Notes: a model not told the origin generated them from the letters alone. DNA of 64,000 bases from Candidatus Zixiibacteriota bacterium (GCA_035380245.1 DAOSXA010000002.1:434001-498000), one strand, 5' to 3'. Shown: positions 48,435 to 58,060, numbered from the stretch's first letter. Translations and numbers: made by a program.

Positions 48435-49940
48435 ATGCGTAATGCGACCGTACGACTGGCAGTATTAACTGCCGTGCTGTTCGTTTTGTCGACCGCCACC
48501 GCGTTCAGCTTCGATTTCAGCAAGCTGGAGGAATCGGTCTCCGAAACGACGCTTGACAACGGACTTAAGATCATCGTGATGGAACGCCACGATGCTCCCG
48601 TCGTTTCGTGTGTGACTTATGCCAACGTGGGTGGAGTCGATGATCCCAAGGAATATACCGGCATCGCTCACATGCTCGAGCACATGGCTTTCAAAGGTAC
48701 CACCACAACCGGTACTACCGACATCGACAAAGAACTCGCGGCGATGAAAATCGAGGACTCCATCTGGCTTCTCCTGAGGGCTGAACGCAAAATGGGGCTT
48801 CGTGCCGACTCGGCCAAACTGCAGGAACTGGAAGCAGCCTTTGCCGAAGCACAGGAGAATGCCAAGCAGTACGTCAAGGATGATGCCTGGCACGGTCTCA
48901 TGGAGGAACAAGGCGCGGTCGGTATCAATGCCGGTACCGGTAAGGATCAGACCAGCTATATTATGAACCTTCCCTCCAATAAACTTGAGCTTTGGATGGC
49001 CATGGAGTCCGATCGTTTCATTAATCCGGTCTTCCGCGAGATGTACCAGGAACGCAACGTCGTGGCCGAAGAACGCCGCCAGAGCCTCGAAAACAACCCG
49101 GTCATGCGGGCTATCGATGCTATGGTTTCAACCGCCTTCAGCGCTCATCCATACGGCGTCACTATCATCGGCCACATGTCCGATATCCAGAATTACAGCC
49201 GTCAGGCCGTTGAGGATTATTTCCATAAATACTATGTCGCTTCGAACTTGATTGTTGCCATCGTAGGCGATGTGAAACCCAAGGAAGTATTCAAGCTGGC
49301 CGAAAAATACTGGGGTAAACTGCCTAACCGTCCCGCCCCGGAGCGCGTTGCCACGATCGAACCGGAGCAAAAAGGCGAAAAGATCGTCACTCTCCAGGAT
49401 CCGGCTCAGCCGTTGTTCGGTGTTGCCTGGCACGTACCGGAATATATCCATCCGGACTGGCCCGCCCTTGAAGCCGCCGTTGACTATCTCGGTCAGGGAC
49501 GGACATCGCTCCTGTACAAGAGCCTCGTGAAAGACAACAAAGCCGCCTCTTCCGCAGGTGTTTTCCTCGGTTGGCCCGGCAATAAATATCCCTGCCTGGC
49601 TTTCGCCTACGGTTTCCCGAATCCCGGTGTCAGCCCCGATAGCTGTGTCGATCTTACCCTCATTGAAGTGGAACGTCTGAAAAACGAATTGCTCGCTCCG
49701 GAAGAAGTCGAGGCGATAAAAACACGCGCCAAAGCTCAATTCGTTAACCAGCTCACCTCCAACCTGGGCATGGCTCAAAACCTGGCCAGTTATCAGAACG
49801 ACTGGGGTGACTGGCACATGCTCTTTAAAGAGCTCGATCGCATCAACGGCGTCACGGCCGAAGATATCCAGCGGGTCGCTCAGAAATACTTCACTAAAGA
49901 GAATCGTACTGTAGCCAAGCTCTACACCACAGAGAGCTGA
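48435..49940 (+). CDS. Secreted M16 zinc peptidase, catalytic subunit
   Basis: The 501-residue product has a signal peptide (about 1-24). The inverted zinc motif H79-M-L-E82-H83 is intact, with the distal glutamate at about 212-213 (V-V-A-E-E-R-R). Between these lies an extra charged helical segment of about 55 residues (about 95-150, K-E-L-A-A-M-K-I-E-D onward) that most short M16 enzymes lack. The C-terminal half is the usual substrate-cradle domain. It should act in the periplasm or at the outer membrane on peptides. GGAGG lies about nine bases before the ATG. The next gene is a non-catalytic M16 partner, so the pair probably forms a heterodimer. Confidence 0.94.
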   Translation: MRNATVRLAVLTAVLFVLSTATAFSFDFSKLEESVSETTLDNGLKIIVMERHDAPVVSCVTYANVGGVDDPKEYTGIAHMLEHMAFKGTTTTGTTDIDKELAAMKIEDSIWLLLRAERKMGLRADSAKLQELEAAFAEAQENAKQYVKDDAWHGLMEEQGAVGINAGTGKDQTSYIMNLPSNKLELWMAMESDRFINPVFREMYQERNVVAEERRQSLENNPVMRAIDAMVSTAFSAHPYGVTIIGHMSDIQNYSRQAVEDYFHKYYVASNLIVAIVGDVKPKEVFKLAEKYWGKLPNRPAPERVATIEPEQKGEKIVTLQDPAQPLFGVAWHVPEYIHPDWPALEAAVDYLGQGRTSLLYKSLVKDNKAASSAGVFLGWPGNKYPCLAFAYGFPNPGVSPDSCVDLTLIEVERLKNELLAPEEVEAIKTRAKAQFVNQLTSNLGMAQNLASYQNDWGDWHMLFKELDRINGVTAEDIQRVAQKYFTKENRTVAKLYTTES

Positions 49941-49960
49941 CCAGGAGTTGGGAGAAGGAT

Positions 49961-52099
49961 ATGAATAAGAAGAGTTTCGTTTTAATCCTTAGCCTCCTGT
50001 TTGCGGCCATCCTGGTCGGGCAGGCAGGCGCTGTGGATGTTGATGCTATGAAGTTTCCCAAACTCAATAAAGTCAACATCCCCGATATCGAGAAGATCAC
50101 CCTGGACAACGGTCTCCGGCTGTATCTGCTCGATGATCCCTCGTTGCCGCTTTTCCACGTCGCAGTCCGCATGAACCTCGGCAGCTATCTTGAACCGGCC
50201 GAGAAGGTTGGACTGGCCGAGATGTGTGGATCACTGATTCGCAGCGGTGGTACTTCCAAATGGACCGGCGATGAGATCGATCAGATGCTGGAAGATGTCG
50301 GCGGTATGGTGGAGACATCGATAGATGTTACTTCGGGTCAGGCCCGAGTTAACATGCTCAGCGACTACTCCGACATGGGACTTGAAGTCCTCGCCGACGT
50401 ACTACTCCATCCGGTTTTTGCCGAAGATAAAATCGATCTGGCCCGGGTACAAGCCACCAGTGCTATTTCCCGCCGTAACGACGACATCATGACCCTGACT
50501 CGTCACGAGTGGATCAAACTCGTCTACGGCCCGGCTTCCCCCTACGCTCGCCAGCCGGAGTATGCCACCATTAACGCCATCACCCGCGAGGATTTGGTTA
50601 ATTACCACGATCAATGGTTCCATCCCGAGAATATGCAGATCGCTATCTGGGGCGACATCGATCGCGATGAGATCATTGCCAAAGTGAAGGAATTGTTTGG
50701 CAATTGGCAGCGTGGCGACATAACCGTTCCATCGCTTCCGCCGGTTGACTTCAAAGCCAAACCGGGTGTCTATTATGCTCCCAAACTGGACGCTGCTCAG
50801 TCAACCGTCCGCATGGGTCACCTCGGCGGGCTTTACACCGATCCGGACTATGCCCAGACATTGGTTATCAACAGCATCCTCAACGGTACTTTCGGTAGCC
50901 GCATCACCGACAACGTTCGCACACGTCTGGGATTGGCTTATTCAGCCGCGGGTAATATCATCACCAACTACACTTATCCCGGTTATTTCTTTTGTTATGC
51001 CTCCACTAAACCACAAAGTACGGTTCAGGCTGCCCGTGAAATGATCAAGCAGATCCGGTCGATGCAAACCGATCCCCCGACCGATAAAGAGATGCGCAAG
51101 GGTAAGGATGGTTATCTCAACAGCTTCGTGTTTAAATTCGACAGGAAAGATGAAGTAATCCAGCGTCTTATGACCTACGATTTCTACGGCATTAGCGATG
51201 ACTTCCTGGATAAAGAGAAACAGGGAGTCGAAAATGCTACCGCCGAATCCGTACTTGAAGCCTCAAAAACATTTCTTAAACCTGAGGATATGGTCATCCT
51301 GATCGTCGGCAAAGGCACTGAGTTTGACGAACCGCTGGAGAACCTCGACTATGGACCGGTTGATACCGTGGACATCACCATTCCGGCTCCGGTTGACAAC
51401 TCGGAACTGGCTATCACACCGGAGAATATCGAGGTCGGCACCGGCCTCTTGAACGAAGCGGTTGCCGCCGCCGGCGGCGTTGAAGCCTTTAAAAACATCG
51501 AGAATATGACTATCAAAGGCAAACTGGTTTTTCACATGGGCCCGCAGAGCATGCCGGGTACTGTTGAAGAGATCACCTTGCTTCCCGACAAATCAAAGTC
51601 GGTTGTTCACCTCGGTCCTTACGAAATAGTGTCTATCCGCGACGGTGCTGTCGGCTGGAAAAAGAACCCGCCGGCCGGCGCCGTAGAGGACTTTACCGAA
51701 GATGACATCAAGGATTCCGACGAAGAATTGCTTCGTACCACTTCGGTCATCTTTGCCCATCTCGATCAGCCTTATTATCGGGCTGTTTATGAAGCGGATG
51801 AGGACATTGACGGCGAGCCGATTCAGTGGATCGCTCTGGTCGGTGATGACGACAACGTCATCTGCCGCCTGGGCCTCGACACTGACAAGAACGTTCGTTG
51901 TGTCAAATACTGGGGCCAAACCATGACCGGTGAAGGCATGTTGCTGCGCAAAATCGAGACCTTCGGAACGGTCAACGGCATGACCTTCCCCATCAAGTCG
52001 GTTACCTCCCAGGCGGGTCAGGTAATTCAGGAGGTTGAAATCACCGAACGCCTGATTAACACCGATATCCCCGCCGGAACATTCGCCAAACCGGAATAA
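49961..52099 (+). CDS. Secreted M16-family protein without zinc motif, with C-terminal extension
   Basis: The 712-residue product has a signal peptide (1-24) and two M16 domains (about 40-470). At the place of H-x-x-E-H it has G84-L-A-E-M88, so the zinc site is lost. It is the presumed regulatory partner of the catalytic subunit 20 bases upstream. From about 485 a separate beta-rich domain begins (E-A-V-A-A-A-G-G-V-E-A-F-K-N-I). It resembles outer-membrane lipoprotein-sorting-type folds (M-T-I-K-G-K-L-V-F, I-Q-W-I-A-L-V-G-D) and could bind lipid or anchor the complex; this is inference. GGGAGAAGGAT precedes the ATG. Confidence 0.9.
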   Translation: MNKKSFVLILSLLFAAILVGQAGAVDVDAMKFPKLNKVNIPDIEKITLDNGLRLYLLDDPSLPLFHVAVRMNLGSYLEPAEKVGLAEMCGSLIRSGGTSKWTGDEIDQMLEDVGGMVETSIDVTSGQARVNMLSDYSDMGLEVLADVLLHPVFAEDKIDLARVQATSAISRRNDDIMTLTRHEWIKLVYGPASPYARQPEYATINAITREDLVNYHDQWFHPENMQIAIWGDIDRDEIIAKVKELFGNWQRGDITVPSLPPVDFKAKPGVYYAPKLDAAQSTVRMGHLGGLYTDPDYAQTLVINSILNGTFGSRITDNVRTRLGLAYSAAGNIITNYTYPGYFFCYASTKPQSTVQAAREMIKQIRSMQTDPPTDKEMRKGKDGYLNSFVFKFDRKDEVIQRLMTYDFYGISDDFLDKEKQGVENATAESVLEASKTFLKPEDMVILIVGKGTEFDEPLENLDYGPVDTVDITIPAPVDNSELAITPENIEVGTGLLNEAVAAAGGVEAFKNIENMTIKGKLVFHMGPQSMPGTVEEITLLPDKSKSVVHLGPYEIVSIRDGAVGWKKNPPAGAVEDFTEDDIKDSDEELLRTTSVIFAHLDQPYYRAVYEADEDIDGEPIQWIALVGDDDNVICRLGLDTDKNVRCVKYWGQTMTGEGMLLRKIETFGTVNGMTFPIKSVTSQAGQVIQEVEITERLINTDIPAGTFAKPE

Positions 52100-52151
52100 G
52101 TCTTTTCATCACAGAGCCGATCTAAGTTAGTATCGGCTCCGATAAAGGCTA

Positions 52152-52182
52152 AAGGCCGCCCCTCGGGGCGGCCTTATTTATT
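52152..52182 (+). terminator. Terminator of the M16 pair
   Basis: Stem AAGGCCGCCC/GGGCGGCCTT with a CTCG tetraloop (52152-52175), followed by a moderate ATTTATT tract. Confidence 0.78.
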
Positions 52183-52310
52183 ATGGATTATGAAATCCGG
52201 GCACAACGGGTTAATCAAACACGTTGTATAATTAGATGTTTTTTGTATCTTTTTTAAGGCATAGACTTTGGTACCAATCCGACCTTGTTCTTTTTAGAGA
52301 GGACACAAGC

Positions 52311-54701
52311 ATGACCACCGCGCGCAAGATTCTCCCGTCAATGTTACTGACGATTACCACCCTTATCCTCACTGCCCTGACCTCAGCGGTTGCCGTTGCT
52401 GGACCGGCTCCACTCAAGCGTCAGGTAATGCCCAAACCGAAATACGAAAAACTTACCGCCAATATCAACTCGGACTATATTGTCCTCAAACTGGCCGAGG
52501 GAATCGGTCAACCCAACCTCAACGGCCGGCAGTTCGACCGCACCGGGACGGAATGGAACAAACTCAACGCGATCATCGCCTCCTCCGACAAAGCTGCCGC
52601 TATTCGCCCGCACTTCTCGTTGGACCGCAACATCTTGAATAATCTCCGCGCTCGTGGTTCGGCCCGCATCGGCACACCGCTTCCCGATCTTAGCCTTTAT
52701 TATCGGTTGGAACTGACGCATGCACTCGACAATCCCGGCAAGATAAAGATAATCGAGGAGCTGAACACCCTCGGGATCGTCGAGATAGCTTATTTTCCGC
52801 CGGTGCCGGAACCGGCATCGGTTGATGATGTCAAGCTCACCCCTATGTGGGAATCACAGCAGTATTATCTGCAACCTGCTCCGACCGGGCTGGATGCTTA
52901 TTACGCCTGGTCGCTTGGCAACAAAGGCGCCGGGGTTAAAGTAATCGACATCGAAGGGAACTGGATTCAGACCCATGAAGACCTTCACGGCGGCACGGAC
53001 AATTTCCATATCGCCGGGACCAAGATCAACGACGCGGACTGGTGGAACCACGGCACCGCCGTCCTGGGTGAAATCGCCGCCGATTCGAACAGCTTCGGCA
53101 TGACCGGAATCGCTTTTAACGTCGACCTCGGTACTATCTCAGTAGGCTCCATGAGTACCGCCGATGCGCTCACCACCGCTATCAACAACTCCGATTCCGG
53201 AGATGTCTTTCTGATCGAGCTGCATGCGGCCGGACCGCATTACAATTTCGAAACGGTCAGCGGCCAGGATGGTTATGTCGCCATGGAATACTGGCAGGAC
53301 ACTTTCGACGCTATCCTCTACGCTTCTTCGCTGGGAAGGATCGTGTGTGAAGCAGCCGGTAACGGCAAGGAGGACTACGACGATACCAGTATCTACGGCT
53401 ATCTGTTCGATCCTTCCTATCGCTGGTCCGGAGCGGTTATGATTGGAGCTTCCGACAGCGATCACTGGCCCGCCTCATTCACCAACTACGGGCAGCGTGT
53501 CGATGTCCATGCCTTTGGGACCTGGGATGTCTACACCCTTGGCTACGGCGACCTCTACGGTACGAGCGATAATGATTACTACACCGGGACTTTCGCGGGC
53601 ACTTCCAGCGCTTCGCCGATCATTACCGGCGCGGTGGCTTTATTGCAGGAACTGCATAAAACCACCCACGGTCGCATCCTCTATGAGGATGAAATGCACA
53701 CTCTCCTGACCGATTATTCCACCCCGCAACAAACCTCCTCTAAACATATCGGACCGCTCCCGGACCTGCGGGGCTCGACCGACCAGATTCTGGGGGTAGC
53801 CTTCACCGCCGACACCACTATCGGCTGGGCGCCGTTCGATGTCTCTTTTGAAGCCACTTCCGGCCTTAGCGTTGACACCTGGTCCTGGAGTTTCGGCGAC
53901 GGCAGCGCTGCCGCCACTCAGAATGCCGCCCACCAATACACCGAACGCGGGCGGTACGATGTCTCTATCCAGATCGATGCCGGCGGCGATATCCGCACCG
54001 CCAATCGTCTGAAATATATCACCGTGTTGGCCGACTCTCTATGGGCCGATACGGTTGATATCAACGAACTGTCCGGACCGGTCGTGATTACCGTTTACGC
54101 CGCCAACAGCGTTCCGTTGACCGACATTAAGGTGCCGGTCGAGTATTTCGGTGATATCCTGTTGGATTATGACTCGATTTCCACCGTCGGCTGCCGCACC
54201 GATTATTTCGAGGAAGCCTATCAGAGCAACTTCACCGGCGACGGTCGCATGACTTTCCGGCTGATTTCATCGCTCAGCCATACTTCCCCCGAACTGGAAC
54301 CGGGGGTGGGACCGATCTTGAAAATCTACTTCACCCTGGGCGGCACTCCCTCGACAAACCAGACAACACCGATCGTCCTGGACGGCTACGGCACCAACTA
54401 TATGCCGACTTTCGAGGGAAGTCTCGTAGATTTCCAACCCTGGACATTCGACGGCGCTGTAATTCTGCCAAGCTGTTGTCAGGGGATCCGGGGGAACATC
54501 AACGATGACCCGGATGAGATTATTGACATTACGGATTTGGTTTATCTCGTGCAGTATATGTTCCAGAGCGGACCGGTACCGCCTTGTATGAAAGAAGCCA
54601 ACGTTAACGGCGACATTTTCGAAGAGATCGCGATTGACGATCTTATCTACCTCGTGACTTACATGTTCAACGATGGTCCCGAACCGGCGATCTGCTTCTG
54701 A
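52311..54701 (+). CDS. Secreted subtilisin-like protease (S8) with PKD and dockerin domains
   Basis: The start is ATG 52311 behind GAGAGGA; the longer frame begins in the promoter region (TATAAT at 52227-52232). The 796-residue product has a signal peptide (1-30) and a propeptide to about 170. The S8 domain shows Asp213 (V-I-D-I-E-G-N-W), His247 (W-N-H-G-T-A), an A-A-G-N-G oxyanion Asn and Ser432 (G-T-S-S-A-S-P). A PKD domain follows (W-S-W-S-F-G-D-G, H-Q-Y-T-E-R-G-R-Y-D-V). Next is a beta domain of about 130 residues with a cohesin-like look (V-P-V-E-Y-F-G-D-I-L-L-D-Y-D). The C-terminus is a dockerin pair (D-L-V-Y-L-V-Q-Y-M-F and D-L-I-Y-L-V-T-Y-M-F). It shares domain style but not arrangement with the subtilase at 5538-7721. 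It is an exported protease; the target is unknown. Confidence 0.94.
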   Translation: MTTARKILPSMLLTITTLILTALTSAVAVAGPAPLKRQVMPKPKYEKLTANINSDYIVLKLAEGIGQPNLNGRQFDRTGTEWNKLNAIIASSDKAAAIRPHFSLDRNILNNLRARGSARIGTPLPDLSLYYRLELTHALDNPGKIKIIEELNTLGIVEIAYFPPVPEPASVDDVKLTPMWESQQYYLQPAPTGLDAYYAWSLGNKGAGVKVIDIEGNWIQTHEDLHGGTDNFHIAGTKINDADWWNHGTAVLGEIAADSNSFGMTGIAFNVDLGTISVGSMSTADALTTAINNSDSGDVFLIELHAAGPHYNFETVSGQDGYVAMEYWQDTFDAILYASSLGRIVCEAAGNGKEDYDDTSIYGYLFDPSYRWSGAVMIGASDSDHWPASFTNYGQRVDVHAFGTWDVYTLGYGDLYGTSDNDYYTGTFAGTSSASPIITGAVALLQELHKTTHGRILYEDEMHTLLTDYSTPQQTSSKHIGPLPDLRGSTDQILGVAFTADTTIGWAPFDVSFEATSGLSVDTWSWSFGDGSAAATQNAAHQYTERGRYDVSIQIDAGGDIRTANRLKYITVLADSLWADTVDINELSGPVVITVYAANSVPLTDIKVPVEYFGDILLDYDSISTVGCRTDYFEEAYQSNFTGDGRMTFRLISSLSHTSPELEPGVGPILKIYFTLGGTPSTNQTTPIVLDGYGTNYMPTFEGSLVDFQPWTFDGAVILPSCCQGIRGNINDDPDEIIDITDLVYLVQYMFQSGPVPPCMKEANVNGDIFEEIAIDDLIYLVTYMFNDGPEPAICF

Positions 54702-54727
54702 TCCTTTCGGTTACACTGATACACACA

Positions 54728-54757
54728 CGCGGCCTGTCCAATCCGGGCCGCGTTTTT
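54728..54757 (+). terminator. Rho-independent terminator of the PKD-dockerin subtilase
   Basis: CGCGGCC (54728-54734) pairs with GGCCGCG (54746-54752), followed by TTTTTATAT. Confidence 0.85.
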
Positions 54758-54798
54758 ATATAATTAAACGGCAGATATAGGCCGTGCGTGTTTATTCA

Positions 54799-55056
54799 TC
54801 ACTTCCACTCCCGCTTGACAATGTAGAGCACCTTGTCCGATAAGAGTGCGAGCGTCGAACCGTCCGGAGAGAGAGCAGAAGCACCGCAGTTGGCGAGAGA
54901 TACCGCTGAGTCGACATACCTGAACTCCCCGGTCTCGAGATCAAGCGACACGGTGAAATCAAGAGATGTCTCCCCCTCCGAGGACTCGCACACGCGGTCG
55001 AGAATGACTTCATTGTCCAAAGAAACAAGTGAAAGACGACGTTTCCCGTAGCACAT
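54799..55056 (-). CDS. Small hypothetical protein with beta-propeller-like segment
   Basis: The 85-codon frame on the minus strand contains A-L-S-P-D-G-S-T-L-A-L-L-S-D-K, a strand pattern typical of one WD40/PD40-like propeller blade. The rest alternates as short beta strands. A whole propeller would need several blades, so this may be a fragment or a small relative. The ATG at 55056 has no ribosome site, and no promoter is clear. It lies between a convergent terminator and a divergent secreted-protein gene. Function is unknown. Confidence 0.42.
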   Translation of the reverse strand: MCYGKRRLSLVSLDNEVILDRVCESSEGETSLDFTVSLDLETGEFRYVDSAVSLANCGASALSPDGSTLALLSDKVLYIVKREWK

Positions 55057-55145
55057 TCAGTGGTTGTTCGCAGCCTTTGCCAACCTCGGTTAGTGTATTA
55101 TTTCACCCAACCAGATACTCCTAAGCTCAACCGACTCCGATCGTT

Positions 55146-55161
55146 CAAGTGAAATCACTTG
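55146..55161 (+). promoter_or_regulatory. Palindromic operator candidate overlapping a -35 box
   Basis: CAAGTGA-AA-TCACTTG is a perfect seven-base inverted repeat. Its right edge overlaps the -35 hexamer TTGCTC (55159-55164), a place where a bound regulator would block or recruit polymerase. Confidence 0.5.
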
Positions 55162-55187
55162 CTCGAACCAGAGCAGTTTTGTAATCT
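55159..55187 (+). promoter_or_regulatory. Promoter of the 55292 secreted-protein gene
   Basis: TTGCTC (55159-55164), 17 bases, TAATCT (55182-55187). The leader of about 100 bases ends at ATG 55292, which has only a weak AGGT ribosome site. Confidence 0.55.
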
Positions 55188-55291
55188 TTAGGTTTGTGCT
55201 TCAGACCCGTTCGCATTGGGCGGTCAGTGTCTGAAATTACTAAAAGCATGATAAAAGAACAGCCCGTTTAACATACAGGTATGTATATTAT

Positions 55292-57886
55292 ATGAAGCGT
55301 AATCTTCTCACCTCAACGCTTGTATTGCTTTTTATCACCGGCCTGGCTGGTGTCACAATTGCCCGATTTGCTCCGGGACTGGAACTAAAATCCGATAATC
55401 GAGATCAGTCCAGCTTCACACCGGCCCACTGCTGTGCGGAACACAATGTCGGGAAAATCGTCTTGCAAGTTAACAACAACGGCACCCTGGGCAGTGGATT
55501 TGACCGGTGTAACGCTGTTGATTGTTTCACCGGAAAGGGGATTAACTCCTGCGAGTACCCCAAATACTCGGGCGCGGATTATCTATTCGCCGCCTCATTC
55601 TGGATCGGCGCCGTAGTCGGAAACGATACAACTGTTTCCCTGGGATGCGATGGCTGGTCACTTACTACTGAGATGTTCCCCGATGAATCCCCTTTCGGCG
55701 AGATGCAATTCCGATCTATTATCGATCCGTCTCAACCCGAATACGAGGATGCTGTCTCTGAACAGGACTATATCGCCGTATATACCGACACGATTACAGA
55801 AGGGATCGACCCGGATTATTTCGGCAAACCTCATTCACCTCTATATATTGAGGTGACTCAGAACTCATACGCCTGGTCCTACGCCTATGCCGAGGATTTC
55901 GTTCTCTTTGACTATCGCATCGAAAACATCGGCTCGGACATCCTTCAAGACGTCTACATGGGTATATACGTAGACGGCGATGTTGGCACTGTAGGCAGCG
56001 ATCAGCGTGCGCAAGACGATATTTGCGGCTTCCTGCAATCATGGACGAACGATTACGGCGGTTGTTCCTTTATCGACACTACCTTCATTGCATGGATAGC
56101 CGACGCCGACGGTGATTTCGCAGAAGTCGAAACCGGACCGGCCCTTGGTGTCACGGGAACGCGCATTGTCAGAACACCTGCCGAGAGTTTACAGGTATCT
56201 TTTAACTGGTGGATCAGCGATGCTGCCGCGTGGGACTTCGGGCCACGACACCGGGAAAACTTCCGAGACTATCGCACCGGTGGGCTAGGCACTCCCATGG
56301 GAGATGTCAATAAGTACGCCATGATGAAAAATGGAGAGTTCGACTACGATCAGGTATTCACATTGACAATAGGTCCCCTTGACTCTATCTGGCTTTACCC
56401 TATTCAGGAGGTGGCTAGTCGCACCGCCAAGGGTGACGACACTCGCTATCTCCTGTCCTTTGGACCCTTCCAGATTCATCCCGGCCAAAGTCTGCCAATT
56501 TCATTTGCTTACGTCGGTGGCGAGAATTTCCATCAGGATCCCAATAACGCCAAACAATTCCTTCCTGACGATCCGGAGAGCTATTACGCCAATCTGAACT
56601 TCGAGGACCTGGCCACCAACTCTACCTGGGCCTCCTGGATTTACGACAATCCCGGCGTAGATACCGACGGCGACGGCGACTCCGGTAAGTTCCATATCTG
56701 CTGTAACGATTCCTCGATCAGTCGCATAGATACCTTGAGCGAAGACCCGCTGGTTACCGACACCCTCTGGGACAACGCCGTTTGCGACACCTTCTGGTAC
56801 GAAGGAGACGGCGTACCGGATTTCTTAGGCGCCTCCCCGCCTCCCGCACCGACACTATGGGTTTACCCCGAAGAAGGTAAGCTTCGCATTCGCTGGAACG
56901 GTTTCCGCTCCGAAACCACGCGCGATGTTTTCTCCAAACTGGAAGACTTTGAAGGATATCGCGTTTATCTCGGTCGTGACATACGTGCTGCCAGCTACAG
57001 CATGATCGCTTCATACGACATCGAAGATTATAACCGTTACGTCTGGAATCCCGATCATCGCCCTTATGCCGATTTCGATTTGATTGATATTCCTTTTACC
57101 ATTGACTCACTGCGTATATTATACGGCGACACCGCCAACGATATGGCCTTCGAGCCGCTGGCTTACACACGCAACCACCCCTTCGTACATCCGGACTTCC
57201 CCGACGATTCGATTTTCTACTTCGAGATTATGGACTACAATGTCAACCAGCTCGGCGGCAATAATCCGATCCGTAAAATCTACCCGCTTGACACCATTCC
57301 GCCTACCGCTTCCAGCCCGGAATTTGCCGAGGACTCCGAATTGACCGAGGACGGCTATTTCAAATACTATGAATACGAGTGCACGATCGACAACCTGCAG
57401 CCCTCCGTCCCCTACTACGTCAACGTCACCGCCTTTGATTTCGGCTCACCGGAATCGGGTTTAGCTTCGTTGGAGACCTCGGTTACGGTCGGTTATAAAA
57501 CAACTTTCGCTCAGGCAAATTGGGATGAGATTCAACGACAGGATCTCAAAGTATACTGCTATCCCAATCCTTATCGCATCGACGCAAACTATCGGGAACG
57601 CGGACTTGAAGGCCGCGAGGAACAGGATCGTCCCTCCGACCGCACCCGCGAGCTTCATTTTGCTAATTTACCGCCCAAATGCACGATTCGTTTATACACG
57701 CTCGACGGCGACCTGGTCCGCGAGTTCGAACACGATAAAGAACCGTCCGAAGACGGCACACACATGCACGATAGCTGGAATTTGATTACGCGCAACACGC
57801 AGCGGATCGTCTCCGGCCTTTACTACTGGACGGTTGAAACTCCGAGCGGCGAGGTACAAATAGGCAAGTTTGTAGTTCTTATGTAA
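55292..57886 (+). CDS. Large secreted protein with FlgD-like/T9SS-type tail (tandem paralogue 1)
   Basis: The 864-residue product has a signal peptide (about 1-24). The N-terminal domain (V-N-N-N-G-T-L-G, then A-A-S-F-W-I-G-A-V-V-G) and the D-T-D-G-D-G-D-S-G-K motif near residue 463 are shared with its neighbour at 58061. A fibronectin-III-like segment follows (R-I-R-W-N-G-F-R-S-E-T-T-R-D). The last 110 residues are a FlgD-like tail (Y-C-Y-P-N-P-Y-R-I-D, H-F-A-N-L-P-P-K-C-T-I-R, S-G-L-Y-Y-W-T-V-E, ending K-F-V-V-L-M). It is very likely a surface-exported T9SS substrate, also related to the protein at 29669-32641. No catalytic motif is seen. Confidence 0.88.
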   Translation: MKRNLLTSTLVLLFITGLAGVTIARFAPGLELKSDNRDQSSFTPAHCCAEHNVGKIVLQVNNNGTLGSGFDRCNAVDCFTGKGINSCEYPKYSGADYLFAASFWIGAVVGNDTTVSLGCDGWSLTTEMFPDESPFGEMQFRSIIDPSQPEYEDAVSEQDYIAVYTDTITEGIDPDYFGKPHSPLYIEVTQNSYAWSYAYAEDFVLFDYRIENIGSDILQDVYMGIYVDGDVGTVGSDQRAQDDICGFLQSWTNDYGGCSFIDTTFIAWIADADGDFAEVETGPALGVTGTRIVRTPAESLQVSFNWWISDAAAWDFGPRHRENFRDYRTGGLGTPMGDVNKYAMMKNGEFDYDQVFTLTIGPLDSIWLYPIQEVASRTAKGDDTRYLLSFGPFQIHPGQSLPISFAYVGGENFHQDPNNAKQFLPDDPESYYANLNFEDLATNSTWASWIYDNPGVDTDGDGDSGKFHICCNDSSISRIDTLSEDPLVTDTLWDNAVCDTFWYEGDGVPDFLGASPPPAPTLWVYPEEGKLRIRWNGFRSETTRDVFSKLEDFEGYRVYLGRDIRAASYSMIASYDIEDYNRYVWNPDHRPYADFDLIDIPFTIDSLRILYGDTANDMAFEPLAYTRNHPFVHPDFPDDSIFYFEIMDYNVNQLGGNNPIRKIYPLDTIPPTASSPEFAEDSELTEDGYFKYYEYECTIDNLQPSVPYYVNVTAFDFGSPESGLASLETSVTVGYKTTFAQANWDEIQRQDLKVYCYPNPYRIDANYRERGLEGREEQDRPSDRTRELHFANLPPKCTIRLYTLDGDLVREFEHDKEPSEDGTHMHDSWNLITRNTQRIVSGLYYWTVETPSGEVQIGKFVVLM

Positions 57887-57891
57887 GGGAC

Positions 57892-58032
57892 TGTTGAAAA
57901 AGTCATACATTCGGATATTCAATAAAACACGACTGTAATGCGGGCGACACAAGGCCGCCCGCTACGCGAGGTTAGAGTCCTTTAACGCGTAGCGGCGGGG
58001 CTTGTCTCAGCCGCAAAAGAGGTTTTTCAACA
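57892..58032 (+). mobile_element. MITE-like element with terminal inverted repeats, no transposase
   Basis: The 141-bp interval between tandem paralogues is bounded by TGTTGAAAAA (57892-57901) and its exact complement TTTTTCAACA (58023-58032). Inside are further inverted repeats: GCGGGCG/CGCCCGC (57940-57946, 57956-57962) and GCTACGCG/CGCGTAGC (57961-57968, 57986-57993). A related 40-bp part recurs at the right edge of the window (63960-64000). No coding frame is present. It begins five bases after one stop codon and ends 28 bases before the next ATG, so it also forms the leader region of the next gene. Confidence 0.6.
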
Positions 58033-58060
58033 CGCCCGTAATTAAGAGGGATATATCAGA

